A stretch of 64,000 bases of DNA from Eutreptiella sp. 'Long Island Sound 2002'. Lineage: Eukaryota; Euglenozoa; Euglenophyceae; Eutreptiales; Eutreptiaceae. Positions 52,521 through 63,077 of this stretch are shown here, piece by piece. The stretch is from positions 133,339,191 through 133,403,190 of the forward strand of contig OZ038381.1 in the NCBI GenBank assembly GCA_964036045.1, given 5' to 3'. Within the stretch, counting starts at the first letter, position 1. Every line of letters begins with the position of its first letter. The notes below the pieces were generated by a model. That model did no database searches. It was given only the letters and a program-made list of their open reading frames with translations, and was not told the origin of the DNA. Made by a program: the position numbers and the translations under genes.

Positions 52521-52639
52521 CAACCCGCAGCATCACAAGGAGACGAGGCAGAGAAGGACGTGTGGCTAGGGCAACGCGAAGGCCCCAGGGGACTAGGACA
52601 GCATGGGAGGCGGCACAGGAGTGAGGGGCGGGGGCGGGA

Positions 52640-53110
52640 GGGGAGCCACCCGTTCTAGGCGCACAAAACGGTCCCTGGATGGATGAGGATCCAGTGGGCC
52701 CGCGCCACAGGGTTGCTGGCAGCCCGGTGGGGTATAAACACCGGATGAGGGATGGGATGGGGCCATACAACAGCCCAGGGGATTAGGCGGGGCCGCGGCA
52801 CAGGGGAAAATGGCGGGAAGGGAGCGACCCGTGCTAGGCGCACGAAACGGTCCCCGGATTGATAAGGATCCAGTGGGCCCGCGCCACAGGGTTGCTGGCG
52901 GCCCGGTGGGGTATAAACACTGGATGAGGGATGGGATGGGGCCGCACAACAGCCGAGGGGATTAGGCCGGGGCCGCGGCACAGGGGAAAGGGACGGGGGC
53001 GGGAAGGGAGCGACCCGTGCTAGGCGCACGAAGCGGTCCCCGGATGGAAGAGGTTCCAGTGGGCCCGCGCCACAGGGTTGCAGGCGACCTGTTGGGGTAT
53101 AAACACGGGA
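52640..53110. repeat. Three tandem units of about 180 bp, each with a TATA-like box
   Basis: CTAGGCGCAC occurs at 52,655, 52,834 and 53,020 (periods 179 and 186). Each unit continues with CGGTCCC[CT]GGAT, CAGTGGGCCCGCGCCACAGG and then GGGGTATAAACAC at 52,729, 52,908 and 53,094. A more diverged fourth unit may begin at about 53,150 (GGGCCGCACAACGGCCCG). The unit placement and TATA-like element suggest promoter-type monomers, though no transcript evidence exists here. Confidence 0.8.
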
Positions 53111-53934
53111 TGAAGGGACAAGGGGACGTGGCGGGGAAGGGCGTGTGGCTAGGGCCGCACAACGGCCCGTCGGGGTAGGGAGTCCATGGGACGCTGGGAA
53201 CGGGCTGATGCCGGGACGAGGCAAAGGGGAATGGGACATGGGATGGGCAGGGAGACCGAAAGCGCCAAGCAACAGCCCCATGGGATTGGGAAACCAGTCG
53301 CCATGGAGTGGAAAACCATGGGCCACCATGGGGAACCTGACCAGGGGAAGTCGGGAAAATGCCCTGAACTCCGGGACGGCCGTGAGGTGTCCGCAGGGGT
53401 GAGGGTTGACCTTGAGATCCCCGGGTCAATGGCCTGAGTACACGTAGGTTCACGCGTGAGCGGGACCAGGGGGAACGTGGAAAGGGTTGCCCCCTGGCCT
53501 CCAGCCGTGGATGGACGACACCCAAGTGCATCCGGGAGCCGAGTGGGTACTCCAACCCGTGAGGGATGGGGAGTGGTGGGATGGGGTTGACAGAGAGAAA
53601 TGCTCCGCTGTTGGCGAGGGCTATCTACAGAAAACCCGCCTGCAGGCGCCCAATAGGCTGTCCTAGGGGGAGAAGGCCGGGGGATCCTTCAAAGGGTGAC
53701 CGGAAGGAGCTGAAACCGTGAGGGTAGCGACTGAAGGGAGCCTACCGCCAGTCATGCCCCAAGGGAACCTGGTTGAAATTCTCGGCCTTGAGGTGAGACA
53801 GGGGTCGCCAGCAGAACTGATGGTGGAGAGCTCTCCTTCCCGCCAGAGGCGGCCACCATGTAAAGCAAACAAGGAGATGTCAGATGAGGCTGCGGACGCG
53901 GCCGCCCTTACTTACTTACTTACTAGGGGCCACA
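53111..53934. other. No supported gene; ends in a TTAC microsatellite
   Basis: Mixed composition. The tract CTTACTTACTTACTTACT at 53,909-53,926 is a tetranucleotide microsatellite. Short ORFs only. It marks the passage from GC-rich plus-strand element sequence back to the AT-richer LTR-like debris. Confidence 0.4.
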
Positions 53935-53939
53935 CTAGC

Positions 53940-55283
53940 ACAATGATGTGCGTGTGGGGTATGGGAAGTCTAAGGGGGATATTCAACCTATTGCCTTTAT
54001 CTCGAGGGAATATGCAATGCCTTCACACTCGATACCCTATCAGAGAACAACAGAGCACAGCTCGAAGCCGGCGGTTCGGCCGGGAAGGACTTGTTTGGTC
54101 CGGATCCTCTGGACCAGCGGTTCTTGCCGGAAGATTGGAACGCTTATCAACATCACTTCGATGTGCGCATGTTCAAGTTCCTCTCACGGATTAAGACTCA
54201 CTTCCAAGCTGTCCTTCAACAGAATGCGAACTGGCGAGACCATGTCTTCGACGCTGTAATCGTCGACACGGGCTCGAGTCTTGTGACTGCAGAGGCGGTT
54301 TGATTCGCCCTGCAGAATGCTCTCGCCGACAGGCAGTACGTGCATCAGCATCTCGGTCGACTTCAAGCCAATTCTCGAACGGACACTCTCAAGATCATTG
54401 ATCTATACGCCCCTGGCCCTGCTGACGATGACGTCAGCGCGATCATTGTGGCTCGGAGGCTCTCGATCGGTGACACCCCATGGTGGCGAGTCGACGCGAG
54501 AACTGGTCAGTTTTACCACAGCGATGCCGCCAGTTCTCATTGGAGTCAGAAGTACCGTTGGACTACTGGCTGCCTTGATGCACAGTACTTCCAGACCAGT
54601 CGTCGACGGGATCTGTGGAACCCTACCATCTGGCAGCAGTAGAGCCTCTGGGACCTCTAAACCGCCAAGTTGCAGACACTGGCAACTGGACAGCATCGAG
54701 CCCTTGCCAGTGAGCATGTATTTGCATTCCAGTACAAGTGCCCTGTCGACGGCCGGCCTGGTGATCCAAATCTTCGATAGATTAATCATCGATCTGGGGT
54801 CCTGATTCAGAAACGCGCCTTCGAAAGCGTCATCAGTTGACATTACACCGGGCAGGATTCCTCCAAGTTCATGGCCAGCGCCGAAACACTGAAGGAGGTG
54901 CACGAATTTTGTTGACTTCGCATGAAGGAATTGTCCACGTTTCTGTGGAATACGGACTGCTGATTCAACAAATCAGGAAGCCAGTATATGGCGTCGACTG
55001 ATTTAGTATGCCCTGTCCCTCCAACAGACGTACACTCCTTTTGGCTGCTTGTTTGCAGGACACTTAGCCTCGATGGCTGTGTACCTGTGTTATAGTATCT
55101 CAACGACCCCACAGCCTTGCTGGGAATAGCGCCATACCCTGCCGAGGCTTGTGCAGCTTCGATCAAGACACGGTGGCAAAGTTGACCACGGCGTAGGAGT
55201 AGGCGCTGATGACAGGCTTTCCCCTGCACTTGACCCAGCTCTGTGGGTCTCGACCACTATTATGTTTCTGAAAACCAGCACCC
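53940..55283 (+). pseudogene. Repeat copy 1: unidentified coding remnant
   Basis: Protein-like from 54,090: DPLDQRFLPEDWNAYQHHFD, KFLSRIKTHFQAVLQ, VFDAVIVDTGSSLVTAEAV, IIVARRLSIGDTPWWRVDAR, KYRWTTGCLDAQYFQTSRRR and HVFAFQYKCPVDGRPGD. Stops at about 54,299 (TGA), 54,640 (TAG) and 54,657 (TAA) interrupt it. Before it, KGDIQPIAFISREYAMPSHS is faintly like the start of an LTR-element RNase H. I do not recognise the main part. It matches copy 2 at 61.26-62.3 kb, including the stretch after coding ends (GCAGGACACTTAGCCTCGAT). It is cut at about 55,283 by the GC-rich insertion. Confidence 0.6.
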
Positions 55284-58037
55284 GGCGGACCACACATGGG
55301 CCATCACCGTGGCCACGGGCGACACACCCCTGCCCCCCCGAGGCCCGCCCCTATGCCACAGCGGGGGCGGCTTCAACGTGGCAGCCCGCCACATCGTCCT
55401 CGCCCTTTACCTCCACCACCATGACCTCCACCTCCCGGACCCACATCTCCCTACCCCCCGCACAGCAGCCCCGGCACCGGAAGCGTGGGCGGACACGGCA
55501 CTGGAGGAGGTGGCGGACTACCTCTGGCGCACCTGCCGCCGGTTCAACAATGCTTTCAACCGGCAGAAAGGAACACCCTAGCCCCTCAGCGCACTCCTCT
55601 ATGCATCACAGCCTCCCCCTCCTACCCAGCTGAGGCCCCCGCAGGGCTGGGTGTCCTTTCAGGACGCCGACTCAACCGCCCCCAGCAAAGCCAGCACCGC
55701 ACAGATGGTCCCCACAGACCAGCGCGCCTACGTCAGGGGCCTTGAAATATTCCTCAGAAAGGCGCATCGCTGGCACAACAGCACCCCGTCGGCCGCATGG
55801 GGACGGGGCAGACCACCCGCCCCTGACACCCGCCAGGCCGAGAAGCCGACGACGGGCCAAGGGGCCCACCAGCATGCCCGCCAACAGGGCGCGGCACCCA
55901 AACCGGGACCGTGGGCCCAGCCGCATCGCACCACCCCACTTCCAAGGCCCCGGTGCACACCACCAGCAACACCCCCCCCTACGCCCCCGCCCCCGCCGTA
56001 CCACGTTGCCCTGGCCCTGCATCAACACCGCCAGACGCACGCCGCACAGGGGCCGTCGCTCTCGCAGGGCCAGGGAGCGTGGAACCACCAGTGGCATCAG
56101 CACGCCCCTACCACCCCCGACCCCTGCTCCCTGATGCTCCGATACCACAGCGACCCCCACCAGCTCCATCACCACCACATCATCACGTCTACCGCAGTTA
56201 CACCTACATCCACCACCAGCCCTTGCCACCGTTCCCACTGGGGCCATGGTGCCACACACAGCCGGTACACCCTCACCACAGACACCACACGGTCCAGCAA
56301 CACCTGCCGCTCCCACTGCACGGGCCCAGGACATTCGGGCCACCATGCGACCCCATAGACCCACAGCAGCCGTGCATGCACACCAACTGCACCAAGGCCA
56401 ACACGGAGTATCCAACCACCACTGACCGCCCCCCTAAACACAGCCCCCGCCTGCGAGCAGCGCCCACCAGTAGCCGCCCACAGCCTACAAACCGCAGCCC
56501 CAACCAGAAACCAGGGCAACCACGTCCAGCCTCGACACCACGGCCAGCCACGGGCCGCAAGACCCGCGGGACGCACACACACTCCACCGACAAGGCCCCG
56601 CAGGACACCCAGACGTCAAGCCAGCATAACACCAATCCCCGCCCCCCCCACCACCAGCAGTGCGACCACCACAAAAGCTTCCCCCTGCCCCCCCCCCCGG
56701 GACCTAAGCACCAACATACCACACGGAGACAACCACCAACCCCCACCAACCCCACCCACCGCCGACGCACACCTCCTGCAGCCACCAGGGGAAGCCCCAT
56801 CACCAGACGCCGTACGCAGCATAGGACGACCACCCCCTCTCCCGCACCACCCCCCCTCGCCACACGCCGCGCCACCAGCCGCCGCACCGGCCGAACCCTA
56901 CGCCCTCCACAACCCAACAGCGGTACAGCAGCGCCTCCGGGGTCTCAGAAACCAGGAAGTGCTACGCGTCCACACCTCGGGCACCACCGAATGCATCCGG
57001 GAAGCCACCCTCGTCCAGGGGGCTACCCTGGAGGAGGGCATCCGAGAGCTCGTCTTCGACTCTTTCCCCCACGTTGCCCGACACGAGCGCCCCCCGCTCG
57101 CCACCCCCGACGGCCAATGCCCGCCCCCCTTGCCAACGTGGTTTGGGTGCCCCCTATCAACTGGGGGCGACACCTTGTTGGACTACCCAAGCCGGAGCGG
57201 GTGATCACCAAGGGCCGTACCGGCTACCGGGAGCCTAACATGGCCCAGTCCCGGCCAAGGACCACCCGAACCGCCATCATGCTGTGGGAAAGGACCAGGT
57301 GGGTCGACCCCATGGCCTCCCTGAGCAACTTCAGGGACCACGTCCCCGGTGACATCCCCACCCTCGACAACCAGCAGCCGGCTCCCTCCACGTACATGAC
57401 CGTCATGTACAACAAACGCTACACCCTCTCCACCACCCACTACCAAGAACCAACCGACACTTGGCTGGTACACGGCACCGACTCCCCCTTCCCCGCCGAC
57501 TACGCCCCCCCCCCGCACAGCACAGGCCACGACACGTACACCAGGCAGGACGAGCCTGACGACCCCAACATCTGGGGGAAGTTGGAGGAAAAGTTGCTGG
57601 AATTGCTGAGCTCCATCCGCAGCGACAGACAGGGCCTTGCCAGGACGATGTACTGCCTTGCCAAACGGACGCAACGGTCCTGGTGGAATCACGCAGAGCG
57701 GTGGGCGTGGCAGGGCACCCTCTGTCCCTAGCAGAGGGAGCCCCCCCTGAACCGCACTGAACCCACCCCTCCGCGCCCCATCAGCATGCAGCTCTGCCCG
57801 TACATGGTGGCAGCCCGCCTGATGACCCTGCTGTGGCCGGGCCCAGACACCCCCACCAAAAACTACCCCCAATCTGCAGAAAACGACATGCCCGGCTTCC
57901 AGCGGTGCTTCTTCGGAGCCCTCGACTACCTCCAGCAGGCACACCCACACATCCCGGAGCTGAGGTGCCCCCCCCCCCGGATAACTCACCAACCAGCGCC
58001 TCCAAGACAACTCCACAACGCCACGCATCCCATATGA
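55284..58037 (+). pseudogene. GC-rich element ORF sharing the E2 post-RT module
   Basis: Starts at the junction with HPADHTWAITVATGD and ARHIVLALYLHHHDLHLP, without an ATG. TAG at 55,579 is crossed in frame (FNNAFNRQKGTP then PLSALLYASQ). There follows a Pro/His-rich middle and, after frame changes, TLEEGIRELVFDSFPHVARH. A C run at 57,123 requires a one-base shift to VVWVPPINWG, TVMYNKRYTLSTT, TWLVHGTDS and RSWWNHAERWAWQG. A TAG at 57,729 is followed in frame by MQLCPYMVAARLMTLLWPGP and FQRCFFGALDYLQQAHPHIP. The block 56.95-57.95 kb aligns with E2 at 29.9-28.9 kb. RT and endonuclease are absent, as expected for a 5'-truncated LINE copy. Confidence 0.6.
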
Positions 58038-59062
58038 CACCACCCACAGCACCAGCACCTGCACGCACACAGAACGCCAGGAAAAGCGCGCGCACACACC
58101 CGATGCCCGAACCCGCACCCTCACCCTCATTGTCCACAGGACCTAGCAACCAACACCCGCCCCCGCCGTCCGGGACCGCCCGTCATCCCCCACGTCCGTT
58201 TCCTCCACCTCTGACTCCACTTGGGACTGCCCGCGGTCCCCCACGTCCGTCTCTTCCGCCTCCGACTCCAAGACCGCCACCACCAGAACCACCTTGTCCA
58301 ACTCCACCCCCATGCTCTCATCGAGCACAGCACCCGCCCAACCGCCGGCAACGCCATCCAAGCCGGCCCCGAAACCCGTCCTCACCGCCGGCGCCCCCGC
58401 CACCGCCAACGCCCCTGCAGCCTGATAGCCCGCTACCGGCAAAGCGGGGCGGCAGCGCACCCCAGCGAAGCCCGCGCCCACAGCCCGGCCAAAATCCCGA
58501 CCCGCCGCCACGCCACAACCCAAAACCCGGCCACCAAACCAAGACCATGGCCAAGGAGCGACCCAAACCCACCGCCACACCCCAGCCTGGAAACGCTGCC
58601 AAACCAAGGCTGCAGCCGAAGCCCGGCACCGCGCGGACGGGGAAAACCATGCCCGCCAATGACGTCCTCTACAACCTCCAACCAGGGCCATCCCAGGTCC
58701 CGCAGCAGCAGCGCCCAGCACGGCACCTCCCGCCATCACCAACGCCGCCGCCACCACCTTCATGGCAGAACCGGCCACGGCTGACGTGCGACGCACCTCA
58801 TTCCACCGCCACCCAAAAACCTGCACCACAGGCCCACAGACCACCCCTGACCGGACCAGAGCAACGCCAGGGGCAACCAGAAGCGTCCTCACTCCCCTAC
58901 CAGCCCCGTTACTGCCGCCCTCATGGACCCCAACCCAACCCCGTGCCACAGTCCGTATCCACATGTCCGCATACGCCCGCGCCCCGCCCACTCCCCGCGC
59001 ACCCCCACGGCACAGGACTACGAGGACTCCCCCGGGCCGAGCGCCGCCGCAAGTCTCCATGA
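58038..59062 (+). CDS. Pro/Thr/Ala-rich low-complexity part of the same element
   Basis: About 340 codons dominated by Pro, Thr, Ser, Ala and Gln, with an occasional ordered block (TMPANDVLYNLQPGPSQVPQ). The frame differs from that before 58,037, and several frames are open here, so which is real is uncertain. It resembles the Pro-rich second half of the E2 module at 28.0-28.9 kb. No domain recognised. Confidence 0.35.
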
Positions 59063-59084
59063 CACCACCACACACAACCACGCC

Positions 59085-60011
59085 CACGCCCACGCCCATG
59101 CCGAAGGCCAAGGACCCGCCCATGCCCAGCTGTAGGAGCTGCGGAAGTGGGCCACGGCGGAGCCCTCCCTCGAGGGCCTAGTCAGCCGGCCCCGCAGGGA
59201 GTCGGCGGGGAACCGTCGACTCCGGCCGGCTGAGGGATGGATGTCGCAGGCAGCATGGGGAGCCATGCTGGCCGATGCGCTGCATCCCTAGGACGTCCAC
59301 CCTCGCGAGCTCTTCGCATCCTAGGACCACCCGTATGCCCTCAGAGGCCTGCAGGAGACCCTCCAGGAGATGCGGAGAGAAGGAAGGCGCCTATGGGACA
59401 TCACCCAAAGCTCAGTCCCACCCACAGACACCCCTTCGCCACTCCACAAGCGTGGACGCATGGACGCCGGTAGCACTGACACCGCCCCGGCCCGCACCAT
59501 CCCGGGAGCCCTGCGCGCCACACAACGTGACGTGCCTGAACCCCCTGGCTGGCGGCGCCCCCACTTGACCCCACGGGTGGTTACTCCCTGGGCTGCGCCC
59601 GACCGCACGCCGGCGACGCTCCCTGCAACCACAGGCCACCTCACCAGGCAGCCCCAACGCCGGGCCGCGAACCAATCCGCCCCAATTGCCGCACGGCAGC
59701 GCGAGACACCGCAGCCTGCACCAGCCCCAACCAAGCCCGACCAAGCCCAAGCACCCGACCAGCCATCAACTGCGCCCCCATCAGCCAGCCTGAGGACCCG
59801 GCCCAGCGTTGCCCCCGGCAGTGATCCATTGCTTCCTGCTACCCTACCGGGCACCGCCACCGAAAGGCACGCGGAACCCCGCCCAGCAGGAGCCACGCGA
59901 ACCAGGACCCGATGGACACCAACGCACGCGCCAATGGGCAGCTGCTGCGCCCAACAGTACCAAACCCAGGCCGGCAGCCGTCTAAACCGCCTAACCCGCC
60001 AAAACTTCTGA
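59085..60011 (+). pseudogene. 3'-terminal coding part of the GC-rich element, three in-frame TAGs
   Basis: A frame with globular character runs ELRKWATAEPSLEGLVSRPR, EGWMSQAAWGAMLADALHP, DVHPRELFAS and DHPYALRGLQETLQEMRREG. It is interrupted by TAG at 59,133, 59,289 and 59,322, and continues Pro/Thr-rich to a TGA at 60,009. Position and style (helical block after a low-complexity region) parallel the 26.1-26.7 kb end of E2 and the 849-1,230 end of E1. Unknown function. Confidence 0.5.
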
Positions 60012-60369
60012 TCCCGCACATCACGCCCCCGGTCCCCAGCCGAAGCTAAACCATGCGTCAACGAACATGAACCATGCCCCACAACCCTTAATGCTCCGAG
60101 CCTGACCCGGCCCACCGGGGAAGGAGAGTAACCAAAGCCCGCACCCACAGCCAACACATCCACCTATCCAGCCAACACCAACACACTGACCATGACAAAG
60201 AGAGACACCCAACCGAACCCACCCTAACCTGCGGCCATGTACATCAAGATGCGCGTGCTGCACACCTGGACCGCAACTGCCGAAAAAGCACCAGCGACGC
60301 AAACCACGACGAGCAATACAGCACTGCTGCACCGCTGCTCCAGTTGCCCATCCCTGTGCCTGTAGTGTA

Positions 60370-60545
60370 CGCGTGCCCCTTTTCTATTTTTCCTCTTTTT
60401 TGTTAAAAGAAAAGGGGGGGGTAAGCATAAAAAAGAAAGCATCGAGAAAAACAACAACAAAGGAAAAACAAAAGGACAAGGGCACCCAACAAAAGGACGA
60501 GGCCATCAAAAAAAAGCACAAAAACAAAAAAGAGGGGGGGGGGGA
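60370..60545 (+). other. A-rich 3' tail region of the GC-rich element
   Basis: Plus-strand runs of A broken by G and C (GTAAGCATAAAAAAGAAAGC, A8 and A6 runs near 60,509 and 60,525), ending in a run of 11 G. It follows the last coding sequence by about 360 bp and fits a LINE 3' untranslated region with an A-rich end. Confidence 0.5.
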
Positions 60546-61254
60546 CCCCAACGAAGCCACCAAAAACAGTCTCATGCCGCACACAGCGCAGACATCGGTG
60601 AACAAGCGCTAAGTTGTCACGGACACCACACACGGAACACACAGGGCGCACGCACCGGTGAACAACTGCCAAGAGGCCCCGGCAAGAGGCACAGGACACA
60701 ATGAACCATACCCTGAGGGTCGGACGCACTGGGGCAACCCAGCTGACGCGCCGGGCCAGTGGCAGGAGCAGTACTCCAAGGCAACTGGCCTGATCCCGGC
60801 GAGGCTGCGTCGGGGACTATGGCAAACGTGACGCGTAGCCATCGCAACAACCCGTGACAGGCGTGCCGGCACACAGCCCAGCACGGGTTTTCCTGCCAGG
60901 CAGCGGGGCCCCGCAACTGGAGCAACAGAGGTGAGGCGATTGTACCGTAGACTCGCGGGAGAAATACCCCCTGTGGTGAGAGATCGTCCACACAGCTCTC
61001 CAGCCCCCAGAGCTGCCGCCCGCAGGAGGGGGCATGTGACCCTACCCATGGGCACCTGTGGGGACACCCTCCCAACCGGGGCACCTTGACCGGGTGGCCG
61101 CAACACTGCCTTCCCAAGCGCTTTCGAGAGCGGCTCATGAGGCACCTCACCTAAGGCAGTGGGAGAAACAGGACGTCCCCTTGATAAGACCTTCTTCCTG
61201 CATTGTCAAAGGATGTATCCCGGGCTCCGGAATATATCTACGTACCTACCTACC
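60546..61254. other. No supported gene; TACC microsatellite at the end
   Basis: Balanced to GC-rich sequence with only short overlapping ORFs. TACCTACCTACC at 61,241-61,252 is a short tetranucleotide repeat immediately before copy 2, comparable to the TTAC tract ahead of copy 1. Confidence 0.4.
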
Positions 61255-62345
61255 TGACTGAACCGTTTCATCAAGATCCTCTCGACCAGCGATTCTTGCC
61301 GGAAGATTCGAACGCTTATCAACATCACTTCGATGTGCCGATGTTCAAGTTCCTCTGGCTGATTAAGACTGACTTTCAAGCTGCCCATCGACGGAATGTA
61401 CACTGTCTTCGACGCTGTCATTGCTGACACGGGCTTGAGTCTTCTCACTGCAGAGGCTGTTCAATTCTCGCCGACAGGCAGGACGTGCATCAGCATCCCG
61501 GTCGACTTCAAGCTAATTCTGGAACGGACACTCTTGAGAAAATTGATCGATACGCCCCATTCCTGGTGAGGATAACGTCAACGCGATCATCCTGGCTCGG
61601 AGGCTCTCGATCGCTGAAACCCCATGTTGGCGGGTCGACATGATATGTGGACGGCTTTACCACAGCGATGCGGCTGGTTCTGGTTCGAGTCAGAAGTACC
61701 GTTGGACTACTGGCTGCCATGATGCACAGTCCTTACAGACCTCTCGTCGAACAGATCTGTGGAAGCCCACCATCTGGCAGCAGTCGAGCCTCTGGGACTT
61801 CTACACCGCCAAGTTGCAGACACTGGGGACAGGACAGCATCGAGCTTTTGCCCGTGAGCATGTATTCGTATTCCACTACAAGTGCCCTGTCGACGGCCTG
61901 CCTGGTGACTCCGCCAATCAGGAAGCCAGTTAATGGCGTCGAGTGACTTAATATGCCCTGTCGATCTGACAGATGTACACTGGTACAGTTCTGTTGGCTG
62001 TTTGTTTGCAGGACACTTAGCCTCGATGGCTGTGTCCCTGTGTTATGGTATCTTGACGAGCCCACAGCCTTGCTATCGGTAGCGCCATACCCTCGCGAGG
62101 CTTTCGCAGCTTCAACCAAGACACGGTGGCAAAGTCGAACACGGCGTATGAATATGTGCTGATGCCAGGTGTTCCCCTGCACTCGACCCAGGTACGTGGG
62201 TCTCGACGGCTCGTATGTTTCAGGAAACCAGCAGATGTCGACGTCAAGAAAAAATTTTTCCGGCGGATGGTTTCCCCGGTGTCTGATAGTGCAGCGCTCA
62301 CTCAGATGCGTGAGACCTCTTGGAGGTCTCAGAGAGGGGTAGTGT
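61255..62345 (+). pseudogene. Repeat copy 2: unidentified coding remnant
   Basis: Diverged relative of copy 1: DPLDQRFLPEDSNAYQHHFD, KFLWLIKTDFQAAH, KYRWTTGCHDAQSLQTSRRT, LWKPTIWQQSSLWDFYTAKL and HVFVFHYKCPVDGLPGD, in frames broken by small deletions (about 20 bp missing at 61,395). Where copy 1 has TAG and TAA in the IWQQ-SLWDL stretch, copy 2 has TCG and TAC. It continues beyond the point where copy 1 is cut, through AAAAAATTTTTCC at about 62,250 to a hairpin at 62,312. No family assigned. Confidence 0.6.
62312..62330. repeat. Inverted repeat GAGACCTC-TTG-GAGGTCTC
   Basis: Perfect 8-bp arms with a 3-base loop near the end of repeat copy 2. There is no T run after it and this is nuclear-type DNA, so it is noted as a structural feature only. 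Confidence 0.7.
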
Positions 62346-63077
62346 GATGGTTTGGATCAGCAGCAGCAGTGAACGCGCGATCAAGCGCTGCAGGCTGCGA
62401 ATACATATGAAACATCGAGATAACAGTTGCTGTCAGCGAAATGTGTGTGATATTTTGATATCTTCCAACAGGGTTTTGTCTTTGAAATGTGGATTGGGTA
62501 CGATTTGGTGCTCCGCCTAAAGATCCTGCGCAAGGGGTTGTCGCATTTTGGGATTTTTGAGAAACAGGACGGTTCCGAAGTTAAGCCACAATAACTGCTG
62601 CAGGGGAATCCTGGTAGCGCTTCGCTTGCGAAGCAAAGAGGGAGCGAGATGGTCACTTCCGGCGTCCCCACAGCGTCCATTTCGGTGCCCTGAGGGCTTA
62701 ACGAAGGACTGAGTCCCGGGGGAACAACATTCAGGTAGCCTCTGCTACCATGTAAGTCCTGTCCCGTGTGAATGAATGTGACGGCTCAGGGCCCGTTAGG
62801 CCCAGGGGCAGCCTTGCAGGGATGCGGCCTTGATGATGGTTCCAGTGACCGAGGGGACCCCACGGGAGGAGAGGGCAGCGAGAACACTAGACAACTCCAC
62901 GCTCATATGACCCAGAAAAAAATCCCAATCTATATAGAAATTTAATGTGTATGAACATAAATACATCTGAGTGTCTGAATCTATGTTAAATGATTTATAT
63001 AAATCGCTTTTGGAAAAAAGGTCTGGCCGAGTTGGGTCGCACAGGCGCACCAGCGGCAAATGGCAATTCCGGGTAAA
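62346..63077. other. No supported gene; AT-rich pocket
   Basis: Contains an AT-rich pocket at 62,920-63,020 and a small hairpin CGCTTCG-CTTG-CGAAGC at about 62,621. The minus strand may hold the 3' untranslated end of the element whose RNase H lies at 63.1-64 kb. Nothing further is supportable. Confidence 0.4.

Noticed and set aside
46458-62345. Alternative nuclear genetic code reading TGA, TAG or TAA as sense
   Set aside because: Aligned copies 1 and 2 at 54 and 61 kb show the stops opposite different sense codons (TCG, TAC, CAA), and frameshifts accompany them. Decay is the simpler reading.
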